64,000 nucleotides of DNA from a bacterium OM1 bin76 (GTDB lineage: Bacteria > Actinomycetota > Acidimicrobiia > Spongiisociales > ZC4RG35), in NCBI GenBank assembly GCA_002238785.1, contig MPNA01000001.1:186001-250000 (forward strand), written 5' to 3'. Made by a program: the position numbers and the translations under genes. A model generated the notes under the pieces. That model was given only the letters and a program-made list of their open reading frames with translations, was not told the origin of the DNA and searched no databases. Shown here piece after piece: positions 43,775 to 52,203 of the stretch; the first letter of the stretch is position 1, and the number at the start of each line of letters is the position of its first letter.

Positions 43775-43791
43775 TCGCGCAAAAGGCGCGA
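43775..43791 (+). terminator. Stem-loop after the membrane protein gene
   Basis: TCGCGC and GCGCGA pair perfectly around AAAAG, seven bases after the stop. The following bases are A, not T, so termination would not be classic for this strand. Confidence 0.4.
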
Positions 43792-43796
43792 AAAAA

Positions 43797-43858
43797 CCCC
43801 AGAATTGTCGTGACTGGGGGGTATCGCCCTCTAGGGTTATAATCGTATACCGTATTAC
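43797..43858 (+). promoter_or_regulatory. Mannitol PTS operon control region
   Basis: The -10 is TATAAT at 43838-43843; no good -35 is seen, which suggests that an activator is needed. Upstream, CCCCAG (43797-43802) and CTGGGG (43814-43819) form an inverted repeat. Overlapping the expected start of transcription is GTATACCGTATTAC (43845-43858), matching a motif at 25087-25100. The EIIC ATG follows at 43877. Confidence 0.5.
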
Positions 43859-43876
43859 CCCTCTAAAGGAGGAAGG

Positions 43877-44971
43877 ATGCTCGCACGTCTACAGAAGTTC
43901 GGTGGGTTTATGGCGGGAATGGTCATCCCCAACATCGGGGCGTTTATCGCCTGGGGACTGATCACCGCCTTTTTTATTCCCACCGGATGGACACCTAACG
44001 AAGATCTGCTGGAGCTGGTAGGCCCCATCATTGTCTACCTGCTGCCCGTATTGATCGGATACACAGGTGGAAAGATGGTGTATGGACATAGGGGAGGCGT
44101 GATGGGCTCCCTTGCCACGATGGGAATCATCGTCGGCGCTGACTTTGCCTTGGAAAGCGGCGCCACCGGTGATCCACCCCAGTTCCTGGGTGCCATGGTT
44201 GTCGGCCCCCTGGCCGCCTGGATAATGATGAAAATCGACCAGGCTCTCCAAGACAGGGTGGCTGTCGGCTTCGAGATGCTCTACAACAACTTCTCGGCCG
44301 GAATTCTTGGCGCCATTCTGGCGATCATTGGCCGCTACATCATGGGTCCGATCATGGGAGGTATCGCCAGCTTCCTCGGAAACATCGTTGACGCCATCAA
44401 TGATGCCGGATTGTTACCACTGGCGGACATACCCATCGAAGTCGGAAAGGTGTTGTTCCTCAACAACGCCATCAACCACGGCATCCTGGCGCCGCTTGGC
44501 GTAGCGGAGGCTGCCGAAACCGGGAAAGCAATCCACTTCCTGCTGGAAACCAACCCCGGCCCGGGGCTCGGATTGCTCCTGGCTTACTGGTTCGCCGGCA
44601 AGGGCATGGCCAAGCTGTCCGCTCCCGGCGCCATCGTGATTCACTTCTTCGGTGGCATCCATGAGATCTACTTCCCGTACATTCTCATGCACCCCATCAT
44701 GATTCTTTCGGTTTGGGCCGGAGGCATCCTCGCTGACATCATCTTCGTGATCTTCGACTCGGGGCTATCGGCAACGCCCTCACCGGGCTCTATATTCGCC
44801 TATCTGGCGGTAACGCCAAGAGGCGAACACTTAGGGGTCTATTTAGGTGTGGCGGCCGCGGCGGCAGCAGCATTCGTAGTAGGTACGCTGTTGTTGCGGA
44901 TCTCACCGGTCAAGGAAACCGAGGGCACCGAGGACATGATCGGTTCCATGCAAAGCGTTCCGACCGGCTAA
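43877..44971 (+). CDS. mtlA: PTS mannitol transporter subunit IIC
   Basis: 364 residues, the membrane channel of a mannitol-type PTS. Opening RLQKFGGFMAGMVIPNIGAF and the conserved GGIHEIYFPYILM near residue 260 identify the mannitol class. The IIC unit stands alone instead of being fused to IIB and IIA, which are encoded downstream. ATG at 43877 follows AAAGGAGGAAGG, a very strong site. The operon order is IIC, IIB, IIA, dehydrogenase. Confidence 0.92.
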   Translation: MLARLQKFGGFMAGMVIPNIGAFIAWGLITAFFIPTGWTPNEDLLELVGPIIVYLLPVLIGYTGGKMVYGHRGGVMGSLATMGIIVGADFALESGATGDPPQFLGAMVVGPLAAWIMMKIDQALQDRVAVGFEMLYNNFSAGILGAILAIIGRYIMGPIMGGIASFLGNIVDAINDAGLLPLADIPIEVGKVLFLNNAINHGILAPLGVAEAAETGKAIHFLLETNPGPGLGLLLAYWFAGKGMAKLSAPGAIVIHFFGGIHEIYFPYILMHPIMILSVWAGGILADIIFVIFDSGLSATPSPGSIFAYLAVTPRGEHLGVYLGVAAAAAAAFVVGTLLLRISPVKETEGTEDMIGSMQSVPTG

Positions 44972-44995
44972 ACAAACATCTTCTCTGTCTAAAGT

Positions 44996-45026
44996 GGGGA
45001 GAGTCTCCTACCAGGAGGCTCTCCCT
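44996..45026 (+). promoter_or_regulatory. Strong intercistronic hairpin between IIC and IIB
   Basis: 14-bp stem (GGGGAGAGTCTCCT with AGGAGGCTCTCCCT, two G-U pairs) and a 3-base loop, 25 bases after the IIC stop. No T-run follows. It probably tunes transcript stability or partial readthrough. Confidence 0.55.
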
Positions 45027-45052
45027 ACTCAATTATCTGGAGGTTTGAGAAT

Positions 45053-45376
45053 ATGAGTTCAGTGGTAAAGGCGGCCTCGGATGTCAAGTGGATCGTTCTG
45101 GCCTGTGAAGCCGGGATGGGTTCAAGTCTGATGGTCACCAATGCTCTCAAAAAGATGGTCAAGAAGGCCAAACTCGACATAAAGGTCTCGCACTCACCGG
45201 TGCACGACATTCCCGACAGCGCCGATGTGGTGGTTACCCATCAGGGACTGGCCACTCGCGTCAAGCAAGTTGCGCCTCATGCCGCCGTTGTTCCGTTCAG
45301 GACCTTTCTCAAGGACCCGGCTCTGACCCAGTTGGTGAAGAACCTCGCCAGCGGGCAGGATGTAGAGGGGGTCTAG
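45053..45376 (+). CDS. PTS mannitol subunit IIB
   Basis: 107 residues, the cytosolic domain that passes phosphate to mannitol. The phospho-accepting cysteine is C18 in VLACEAGMGSSLM. HQGLATRVKQVAPHA is part of the usual fold. ATG at 45053 follows GGAGG. It is followed after three bases by the IIA gene. Confidence 0.9.
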   Translation: MSSVVKAASDVKWIVLACEAGMGSSLMVTNALKKMVKKAKLDIKVSHSPVHDIPDSADVVVTHQGLATRVKQVAPHAAVVPFRTFLKDPALTQLVKNLASGQDVEGV

Positions 45377-45379
45377 CCG

Positions 45380-45826
45380 GTGGCTGGAGAATCCGTGGCT
45401 TCTGTGGAGGCGATCTCCCTGGGCGAGAGCGGGTCAACAATGGAGGACGCCATAGGGCGGGTGTCAGGCATGCTGCTCGACTTGGGGGCCGTGGAAGAAG
45501 GATACGGAGCATCGATGCTCGCCCGGGAAGAGGTGATCTCCACCTACCTGGGCAACGGGATCGCCCTCCCCCACTGCACCTACGAGGACAAAGGCCTTAT
45601 CAAACGCACCGCCCTGGTGCTGGCTCAATACCCTGCCGGCATCCCTTGGGGTGATGAAGACGACATTGCCTACCTGGTGTTCGGTCTGGCGGCGGTGGGC
45701 GAAGAACATCTGGCGGTGATGTCGCATCTGGCGGAAGTGTTGGATGACGAGGACCTATGTGACCAGTTGGCGGTAGCCACAGACGAATCCTATGTCCGGG
45801 AGACCCTGGCAGCACCTGCGGAATGA
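45380..45826 (+). CDS. mtlF: PTS mannitol subunit IIA
   Basis: 148 residues. The phosphorylated histidine is H65 in YLGNGIALPHC, with VFGLAAVGEEHLAVMSHLAE as the second landmark. It takes phosphate from HPr (encoded at 57900 in this window) and passes it to IIB. GTG at 45380 sits three bases after the IIB stop. The stop overlaps the mtlD start as ATGA. Confidence 0.92.
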   Translation: MAGESVASVEAISLGESGSTMEDAIGRVSGMLLDLGAVEEGYGASMLAREEVISTYLGNGIALPHCTYEDKGLIKRTALVLAQYPAGIPWGDEDDIAYLVFGLAAVGEEHLAVMSHLAEVLDDEDLCDQLAVATDESYVRETLAAPAE

Positions 45827-46944
45827 CCCTCCGACGGGTAGCCGTATTCGGCGCCGGGAACATAGGAAGGGGGCTGCTGGGATGGCTGTTCGGGCGCGCC
45901 GGTTGGGAAGTGGTCTTCGTTGACGTCTTTCCCGAATTGGTAGACCTGATCAACCGGGAATGCCAATACCGGGTGATTGAGGTGGGAGCCGAAGGCAGTT
46001 TCACCCAGTTGATAGAAGGAGTCACTGCGGTCAACGGCCTGGAGGACGAAGCCATCGCGGTCACCGCTTCAGCTGAGGTGGTGTGCACCGCGGTGGGAGC
46101 CGGCATACTCGACCGGGTGGCGCCCACCATCGCAGCCGCTCTTTCCCGCAGCGACCATCGCATCCGCAATGTGCTGGCCTGCGAGAACGCCGACCCCAAC
46201 AGCGCCCTGCTTCTGCAGCATGTTGAAGGAACCATGGGCGCCCGCCCCCCGGGCGTGGGATTCCCCGAGACACTGGTGGATCGGATGGTGCCCGGTTCTA
46301 CCGGGGAGGGTCTGGACGTGGAGGTGGAAGCGCGCTTTGACTTCAAGGTGGCCAAGGAGGCGTGGATTGGTGAAGACCCCGGGGTGCCGGGAGTGGAGTT
46401 GGTGGGCAACCTGGGCCTGTACCGCACCAGGAAACTGTGGCTGGTCAACGGACTGCACGCTGCCGGGGCCTTCCTCGGATGGCATGCCGGCCACCAAACG
46501 GTGGCGCAGGCGGTTTCCGATCCTTCCATCAGGCGACGATTGGAGGAGATCGCCATCACCATGGCCGCCGTCCTCTCCGCACAATTGGAGGACTGGACCG
46601 CCGAAGAGTTGGCAGATTACGGACGGTACAACCTCCAAAGGTTTGAGAGCACCACCTTGGTGGATCCCATCCGTCGGGTGGCTCGCAACCCTTTGCGGAA
46701 GCTGGGACCCACCGAGCGGTTGGTCAGTCCTGCCCGGGAGGCGGTCCGGCAAGGCCTCCCCTCGGACGCGCTCTGCGATGCGATCGTGGCGGGCCTCTCC
46801 CTGGACGACAGCCGAGTGGAGGGTATGGACGAGATGCGACATGCCCTGGCGTCGGATGGGTGGCGATCGGTGTTGAACCTCGGCGAGGCAGACCGGGCGT
46901 TGGCTGAAATGCTGGAAAACCGCATGGCTGAGCGGGCGATCTGA
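45823..46944 (+). CDS. mtlD: Mannitol-1-phosphate 5-dehydrogenase
   Basis: 373 residues. The N-terminal Rossmann motif GAGNIGRG (10-17) binds NAD. The C-terminal domain has KLWLVNGLHAAGAFLGW, with the catalytic Lys and the Asn-His pair. It converts mannitol 1-phosphate to fructose 6-phosphate. It overlaps the IIA gene by four bases, completing the operon. No mannitol operon regulator (MtlR) is found next to it. Confidence 0.93.
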   Translation: MTLRRVAVFGAGNIGRGLLGWLFGRAGWEVVFVDVFPELVDLINRECQYRVIEVGAEGSFTQLIEGVTAVNGLEDEAIAVTASAEVVCTAVGAGILDRVAPTIAAALSRSDHRIRNVLACENADPNSALLLQHVEGTMGARPPGVGFPETLVDRMVPGSTGEGLDVEVEARFDFKVAKEAWIGEDPGVPGVELVGNLGLYRTRKLWLVNGLHAAGAFLGWHAGHQTVAQAVSDPSIRRRLEEIAITMAAVLSAQLEDWTAEELADYGRYNLQRFESTTLVDPIRRVARNPLRKLGPTERLVSPAREAVRQGLPSDALCDAIVAGLSLDDSRVEGMDEMRHALASDGWRSVLNLGEADRALAEMLENRMAERAI

Positions 46945-46996
46945 GCCTTTGCCCTATATGATCAGGGAAAGAGTAAACGACCCTCCAAGGTGAACA

Positions 46997-47296
46997 ATGT
47001 CCCGAATGACCGAAGACCAACTCCGGCAGGCAATGATCGACAAATTGTCCGCCGAACCGGATCCCACCGGTAAAGCTGACCTGATCTGCTCCAAGGGCGC
47101 GTTGGGCATCGCCGCGGACCACAAGCAGATCAAAAAGACCGTCAAGCGCCTCAGACCACTCATGAGCTACCGATTCCTGGTCATCAACCGGGGCGACCTG
47201 TTCGCAGCCAGCCCCGCCACCATCGGCACCAAGATCGGAATCATCGACGCCAACGGATCCCTCCTGAAAGCCGCAGACCTCCCCCGCAAACGTTAG
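46997..47296 (+). CDS. Hypothetical small protein
   Basis: 99 residues, basic and soluble (KQIKKTVKRLRPLMSYRFLV near the middle). No family is recognised. ATG at 46997 has AAGG nearby. It lies 52 bp downstream of mtlD and may share its transcript. It could be nucleic-acid binding judging from charge only. Confidence 0.5.
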   Translation: MSRMTEDQLRQAMIDKLSAEPDPTGKADLICSKGALGIAADHKQIKKTVKRLRPLMSYRFLVINRGDLFAASPATIGTKIGIIDANGSLLKAADLPRKR

Positions 47297-47349
47297 GAGG
47301 ACGTTGCCTTCATCTCACAACGTCGGTTGAACTTTGCTGTCGTCTTCCC

Positions 47350-47715
47350 ATGACTCTATCACCAGACACCCGCCTATCCGACCCCTCCACCTGGTCTGAC
47401 GACGAGCTTCGTTCTCACGAACTGGTCGATCTGTGGTTCCATGAGGTTCCATCCAACAGAATGGAAGAAGCCCGTCTGGTGCAGTTGGAAAACCTGCGGC
47501 GCCAGCTTCTGACCGGTCAGATCGACCCGTGCTATGAAGACTCCGAGGAAGTACATCTGGCCTTGAGAGCCAGGGAAACGCCAGAACGCTTCTCTTCCGT
47601 ATGCGCCTCTTGGAGGGCAGATATGTTGTCTCCTCCCGTCGAGGTCCCGCCCCATGTAACAACCGGCAAGGAGTACTGGGACCACATCCGACACAATCCC
47701 TGGAAGACCCCGTGA
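47350..47715 (+). CDS. Hypothetical protein, possible antitoxin of RelE-like remnant
   Basis: 121 residues, acidic, without a recognised fold (SDDELRSHELVDLWFHEVPS, then RMEEARLVQLENLRRQL). It directly precedes a frameshifted RelE-like gene, in the position of an antitoxin. It might equally be an unrelated regulator. Confidence 0.45.
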   Translation: MTLSPDTRLSDPSTWSDDELRSHELVDLWFHEVPSNRMEEARLVQLENLRRQLLTGQIDPCYEDSEEVHLALRARETPERFSSVCASWRADMLSPPVEVPPHVTTGKEYWDHIRHNPWKTP

Positions 47716-47716
47716 G

Positions 47717-47964
47717 GTAGACATCCCATCTTTCGCGCTCCGCAGGAGAGCTCGAAAATACCTGGATCGACAACCTCCAGTGGTCAGGAGCGAATCTTGG
47801 ATGTCATCGAACAGATGAACGAGGACTTACCGAGGCTTCGACCAACCAAGCTGACTCCCCACGATCTATGGCGAGTCAGAGTGGGTGACTACCGCATCGT
47901 GTATAACGGGGTCGGTTTCATCGTCCGCATAGGACACCGAAGCGACATATACAGGAACCTGTAA
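47717..47964 (+). pseudogene. RelE-like toxin, frameshifted
   Basis: Two frames together spell a RelE toxin. The first reads EVDIPSFALRRRARKYLDRQ. About 20 codons later the second frame continues with ERILDVIEQMNEDLPRL, then LWRVRVGDYRIVYNGVGF and RIGHRSDIYRNL to a stop at 47964. A shift of one base near 47785-47795 separates them, and no clear start codon is visible. Likely inactive, unless the shift is programmed or a sequencing error. Confidence 0.6.
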
Positions 47965-47997
47965 CAGCGGCGGAGAATCGCCAGAAGTGATCTCTCA

Positions 47998-49221
47998 CTA
48001 GCCCGCCAGTCCCCAAGTCCGCCGTGCTCGACCAGCCCGATCAGCGATCCAGTCGGCCAGTTTCCTGATCTCGTCCTCCACCGAGTCAGGAGGTCCCGAC
48101 ATATCGATCCCCCAAGCGTGCAGCACCTTGTCGGTGTGGCGGACGGTGATCTCGTCATGATGAGTAGCCCGTCCATCGGAGTCCCGGCAGTAGACCAGTA
48201 CTCCATTTGGCAGGCCGAGGGCAGTCGTGTAAGCCAGCATTTGGTAAAGGTCGGAAGTGGGCAACTTCGAAGGCTCGTCCCTTAACTTGTATTTGAGGTC
48301 GCCCACGAACACCGGCGCCCCGAATCGCCTGAACACCAGATCGGGCTTGATGATCACCCGGTCGGTCAGGTCGAGATGAGTCGAGTGCTGAGACTCCACT
48401 TCCAAACGGCCGCGGAGCGCTCCCCGGAGCCTGTGGGTCACAAAACTCTCGAACAGGAAGTTCATATCGATCATAAAGGAGGATGCGACGGCGTCTCCGG
48501 TTTCGTCTTGGAGGGTCAGGTTCTCCAGTAGCAGTCGCGCCAGTCTCAAGGTGGGCTCGTAGTGGCTCTGGAGCCGATTGAAGACAACCTCATCCAAGAG
48601 ACCGGGGCGAACCGGAACATCGCTGACTTCCTCCAGGGCCGTTAGTAACCGGCGGAGCCTTTGCCGAACTCCTGCTTGGATCTCAGGAACCCGCAGCGCC
48701 TGGCGAATTCCAGCCTTGAGATAGCGATTCTCGATCACGTTGGGGGTGTGCTCCCTGAAACGGCACCCCACCGGATAGGCCGCCCCCGCCTGGGCGAACT
48801 GAGCGGGCAGGTCGATCCGGCCGCGTATGGTCTTGAGCCTTTCTTGCCGCTGCTGATAGGAGCGATACACACCCCGGGCTAGGGTCTGCTCGCCGCTCCG
48901 GGTGAAGAAGGCCACCATCGCCGGGAGCAGATCGCCGGTGATCTCATACCCGAAGGTCTCCCGGCGCCAGTCTGAGTGGCGCAGGCCGACCGCCAGCATC
49001 AGGAAGACGTTTTCCAGTTCGATCTTGGGCCTGATGAGAATCCGCAGGTCTTTTGTGACCAGGGTGCCGACATAATGCTTGGCGGTCAGTTCCCACCATC
49101 GCGCCTCCGAGCCAGGAGCCACCTCCACGAACTGTTTCCAGTCCCGCAGGCTTCGCGCCTGGAGGCCAGTCAAGGGAACCGGTCGAGACTCGTGCTCAGT
49201 CAGCCTCAGGGTTTTCGTCAT
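47998..49221 (-). CDS. mcrC: McrC-like subunit of McrBC restriction system
   Basis: 407 residues. The C-terminal PD-(D/E)XK nuclease is seen in VIIKPDLVFRRFG (about 288) and VFVGDLKYKLRDE (about 305). The N-terminus (residues 1-230) matches the McrC binding domain (RGRIDLPAQFAQ, PNVIENRYLKAGI). With McrB it cuts modified foreign DNA. The start overlaps the McrB stop by 26 bases, so the two are coupled. Confidence 0.88.
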   Translation of the reverse strand: MTKTLRLTEHESRPVPLTGLQARSLRDWKQFVEVAPGSEARWWELTAKHYVGTLVTKDLRILIRPKIELENVFLMLAVGLRHSDWRRETFGYEITGDLLPAMVAFFTRSGEQTLARGVYRSYQQRQERLKTIRGRIDLPAQFAQAGAAYPVGCRFREHTPNVIENRYLKAGIRQALRVPEIQAGVRQRLRRLLTALEEVSDVPVRPGLLDEVVFNRLQSHYEPTLRLARLLLENLTLQDETGDAVASSFMIDMNFLFESFVTHRLRGALRGRLEVESQHSTHLDLTDRVIIKPDLVFRRFGAPVFVGDLKYKLRDEPSKLPTSDLYQMLAYTTALGLPNGVLVYCRDSDGRATHHDEITVRHTDKVLHAWGIDMSGPPDSVEDEIRKLADWIADRAGRARRTWGLAG

Positions 49222-51376
49222 CGCTCCCGTCCTTTGGCCCGTAGCGGCTGAGCACTTCTTCCAATCGAAAGCGGGCCCTCTGCTCTGGCTTGTCGAAAAA
49301 TTGCTCCTCGATGAATGGCATGATGGTGTAGTCCCACACCAGTTTCAGCGTCGATTCGGAGCTGATTCCCTCCGTCATGAAGTGACTCGCTCCCAGTTGC
49401 AGATGATCGCCACCGAGCGCCTTTGCCAACTCCTCGTTGACCTTGGAGACCATTCTTCCCACCCAAGCCTCCTCGTTCTTGTCCTTCAGCCACTTCTCCA
49501 GCAGACCCTGCATGGGGCCGTAATTGGGAAAGAACGGGACGAAGTGGAATCGCCTTCGGAGAGCGGCGTCCACCAGGGCGATCGACCGGTCGACGGTATT
49601 CATAGTGCCGATGAACCACAGGTTCTCGGGCAGCCGAAAGGACTTGCCGGGCTGATACTGACGAACGATCTCCTCATCTCGATACTCCAGCAGGAACAGC
49701 AATTCTCCCAGCACCGTAGGCAGGTCTGCCCGGTTGATTTCGTCGATGACCATGACATGAAGCTGATCGTCCGGTGCAGAGGAGGCCTTCTCCGCCAATC
49801 TCAGAAGCGGACCCGGTGTCAACTCATAGACCATCTGTCCGTTCTTGACCTTGGGTCGATACCCTTCGAAGAAGTCTTCGTAGGACATGGAGGGATGAAA
49901 TTGGACGAGAGATCGCCGATCAGAATCCGGCGCCAATGCCTGTGCCAACTTCTTGGCCAGATAGGTCTTGCCCGTCCCCGGCGGCCCATAGAAGATCACC
50001 TGGGGCTTGTCCTCCAGCAACTTCACTATCTCACCCAGGAAACTTTGATCGATCAGAAGTTCCTTCGCCAGCTTGTCAAGCCGTACCTCCAGCCCATCCG
50101 AGTCCGGCCCACTGTTCTTGCTGCCGTTGTTCCCTTTCACCGGCCCGCCCTTCTCGGACCAGTCGAATAGGCTGTACTCTTCAAGCAACGCAGAAAGGCG
50201 GTCGCGAAGGTCCCTGGCCGCCTCAATAACCACCGGTCTTAACTCGGCGGGTAGGTGGTCTTTCTCCCAGTGCCGTCCGTACATGACCTGGTCTGGACGC
50301 CAACTGGATCGTTGCGGGGTCTCAAGCTTGGACCTGTGCGAGGCGATCATCTCGCACTCCTCCACTTTCCAGGCTTTCATAATCCCAACCGCTCGATCCA
50401 ACCATCCTGCCTTTCCCAATCCAGAATCCACTCCAACAGAGAGACCGTCCCGATCGATCCCTATTCGAAACCCCGGACCCGTGGTCCAAGGCGAACGTTC
50501 GACCCGCCAGTAAATCACGAGGTCCGCCCGTGGTTTCCCTTTCTTCCACTCCAGTGACTGTTTCGGTTTGAAGAGACCCCTACCGAGGGAGTCTTCTAGG
50601 TCTGCATTCAGCATCTCACCCCAGTAACGAGCGATTCCCACCAGGGCTTGAGCGTTTGGGCGGAACTCTTCCGCTCGGCTGTCATCAAAACCCAACCCAA
50701 ACCTGCTGCGTTCCATTAGTACAGGGTCCACCAGCAGCGGCTTTTCCCGATCCCACCATTTGGTCACATCCTCGAACCTGATCGGGTCGGAGTCCAACTC
50801 AAGGGCCAAATTGATAAACCCTTCATAACGTTCGGAGGGATCACCAGCAGGGAGAGAGTTGCCCGTAGCAACCTCAAGGAAATTCACTGCACTGGGCCAG
50901 ACTGTCGGATGAGGCCAGTCCGCCAAAGACCAGAAGAAGGACAACAAGAACGGAACATTCCCCGGCGCTGGATTCCCACCGGCTTTGATCTTGTTGACGA
51001 AAACTGTCATTTCCTTGATTTTCTCCACAGCATGGGCGTGGTCTTTGGGAATGCTCAGCAATTCAGGAAGGATCTCCGCCAAGTTTTCGGGATCAGCCTT
51101 TTTGCAAAGCTGATTGATGAACATCTGCCCCTGGAAACCGCCGAAAGACTTCATCCGATTGGCAGACCAATCCACGGTTGATTCCCTAAATCGATCAAGA
51201 TTGCGAGTTAGCCGAAAGTCCTCCAGAATCTCCACTCCTTCGGCTGCGTAGGGGGATGTGCGGCGCTCCTCCGGCGCGTACTTCTTGTCGGACGGGAAAT
51301 TTTGCCACCGGTCTACATGGGCTCGATACCACCGGCGGCGGAACTCAAGCTCTGGATCGGGGGTTAGCATCACCAT
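49196..51376 (-). CDS. mcrB: McrB-like AAA+ GTPase of McrBC restriction system
   Basis: 726 residues. The C-terminal AAA+ motor has GPPGTGKT (about 464), VIDEINRADLPTVLGELL (Walker B) and the McrB hallmark GTMNTVDRSIALVDAALRRR (about 590). The N-terminal 400 residues form a variable target-recognition part of no recognised family, including a DUF2461-unlike all-alpha segment and SWRPDQVMYGRHWEKD. The specificity is therefore unknown. ATG at 51376 lies 5 bp from the divergent monophosphatase start. Confidence 0.88.
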   Translation of the reverse strand: MVMLTPDPELEFRRRWYRAHVDRWQNFPSDKKYAPEERRTSPYAAEGVEILEDFRLTRNLDRFRESTVDWSANRMKSFGGFQGQMFINQLCKKADPENLAEILPELLSIPKDHAHAVEKIKEMTVFVNKIKAGGNPAPGNVPFLLSFFWSLADWPHPTVWPSAVNFLEVATGNSLPAGDPSERYEGFINLALELDSDPIRFEDVTKWWDREKPLLVDPVLMERSRFGLGFDDSRAEEFRPNAQALVGIARYWGEMLNADLEDSLGRGLFKPKQSLEWKKGKPRADLVIYWRVERSPWTTGPGFRIGIDRDGLSVGVDSGLGKAGWLDRAVGIMKAWKVEECEMIASHRSKLETPQRSSWRPDQVMYGRHWEKDHLPAELRPVVIEAARDLRDRLSALLEEYSLFDWSEKGGPVKGNNGSKNSGPDSDGLEVRLDKLAKELLIDQSFLGEIVKLLEDKPQVIFYGPPGTGKTYLAKKLAQALAPDSDRRSLVQFHPSMSYEDFFEGYRPKVKNGQMVYELTPGPLLRLAEKASSAPDDQLHVMVIDEINRADLPTVLGELLFLLEYRDEEIVRQYQPGKSFRLPENLWFIGTMNTVDRSIALVDAALRRRFHFVPFFPNYGPMQGLLEKWLKDKNEEAWVGRMVSKVNEELAKALGGDHLQLGASHFMTEGISSESTLKLVWDYTIMPFIEEQFFDKPEQRARFRLEEVLSRYGPKDGSDDENPEAD

Positions 51377-51381
51377 AGGCG

Positions 51382-52203
51382 ATGAACATTAGCGCAGGGG
51401 GTGTGACAACAGACTTCCCCAGACGTTCGAGTATCTCTGATCTGGACGTGGCCCAGGACGCCGCGCGGGCTGGCGCAAAGGTAGTAGCTGCAGCACTGGA
51501 TCGCCCTCCAAAGGCCTCTTTCAAAGGGGACGCCGACCCGGTGACCGAGACCGACCATCGCTCCGAAGTGGCAATCCTCGAGATCTTGTCCCGCCATCGC
51601 CCCGATGACCCGGTGGTGCGGGAGGAGGGAGGGGGCAATCTGCCAGACCGGGGACGGGTGTGGTTGGTCGATCCCATAGACGGCACCACCAACTTCCTGC
51701 GGGGGTTTCCCTGGATGGGTGTGTCGGTGGCCCTGTGGATCGATGACGCTCCGGCGGTGGGAGTGGTGGTGGACATCAGCAACGGCAACGAGTACACCGC
51801 TGTGGCCGGAGACGGGGCCTGGCTGAACGGATCACCCATTGGGGTCAGCGGCGTGCCGGATCTGGGAGAGGCGCTGATCGTGACGGGCTTTCCCTACGAT
51901 CGGAGTGAGCGGACCGAGATCTGCGACACGCGATTCAGGCGGGTGCTGGGAACGGCGCAGGGGATCCGGAGGCTGGGAGCGGCGTCGCTTGACCTGTGCA
52001 TGGTGGCTTGCGGGAAACTGGACGGGTACTGGGAGGAGGATCTCTCGCCCTGGGACATGGGGGCCGGGGTCTTGATGGTCACGGAAGCGGGAGGCAAGGT
52101 CACCGACCAGTCCGGCGGCGCCGTGAAAACCACGACACCCTTTGTGGTCGCCAGCAACGGCCCGATTCACGACCGCTTTCTGGAAACTCTGGAAGCCACC
52201 TGA
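51382..52203 (+). CDS. Inositol monophosphatase family protein
   Basis: 273 residues. Metal-site motifs are DPVTETDHRSE, EEGGG, DPIDGTTNF and WDMGAGVLMVTEAGG, all of which are typical. Substrates in the family include inositol phosphates, histidinol phosphate and PAP. Start ATG at 51382 is only 5 bp from the McrB start, so a downstream GTG (51403) is a reasonable alternative. It overlaps the COG4091-like gene by one base, forming an operon with it. Confidence 0.87.
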   Translation: MNISAGGVTTDFPRRSSISDLDVAQDAARAGAKVVAAALDRPPKASFKGDADPVTETDHRSEVAILEILSRHRPDDPVVREEGGGNLPDRGRVWLVDPIDGTTNFLRGFPWMGVSVALWIDDAPAVGVVVDISNGNEYTAVAGDGAWLNGSPIGVSGVPDLGEALIVTGFPYDRSERTEICDTRFRRVLGTAQGIRRLGAASLDLCMVACGKLDGYWEEDLSPWDMGAGVLMVTEAGGKVTDQSGGAVKTTTPFVVASNGPIHDRFLETLEAT

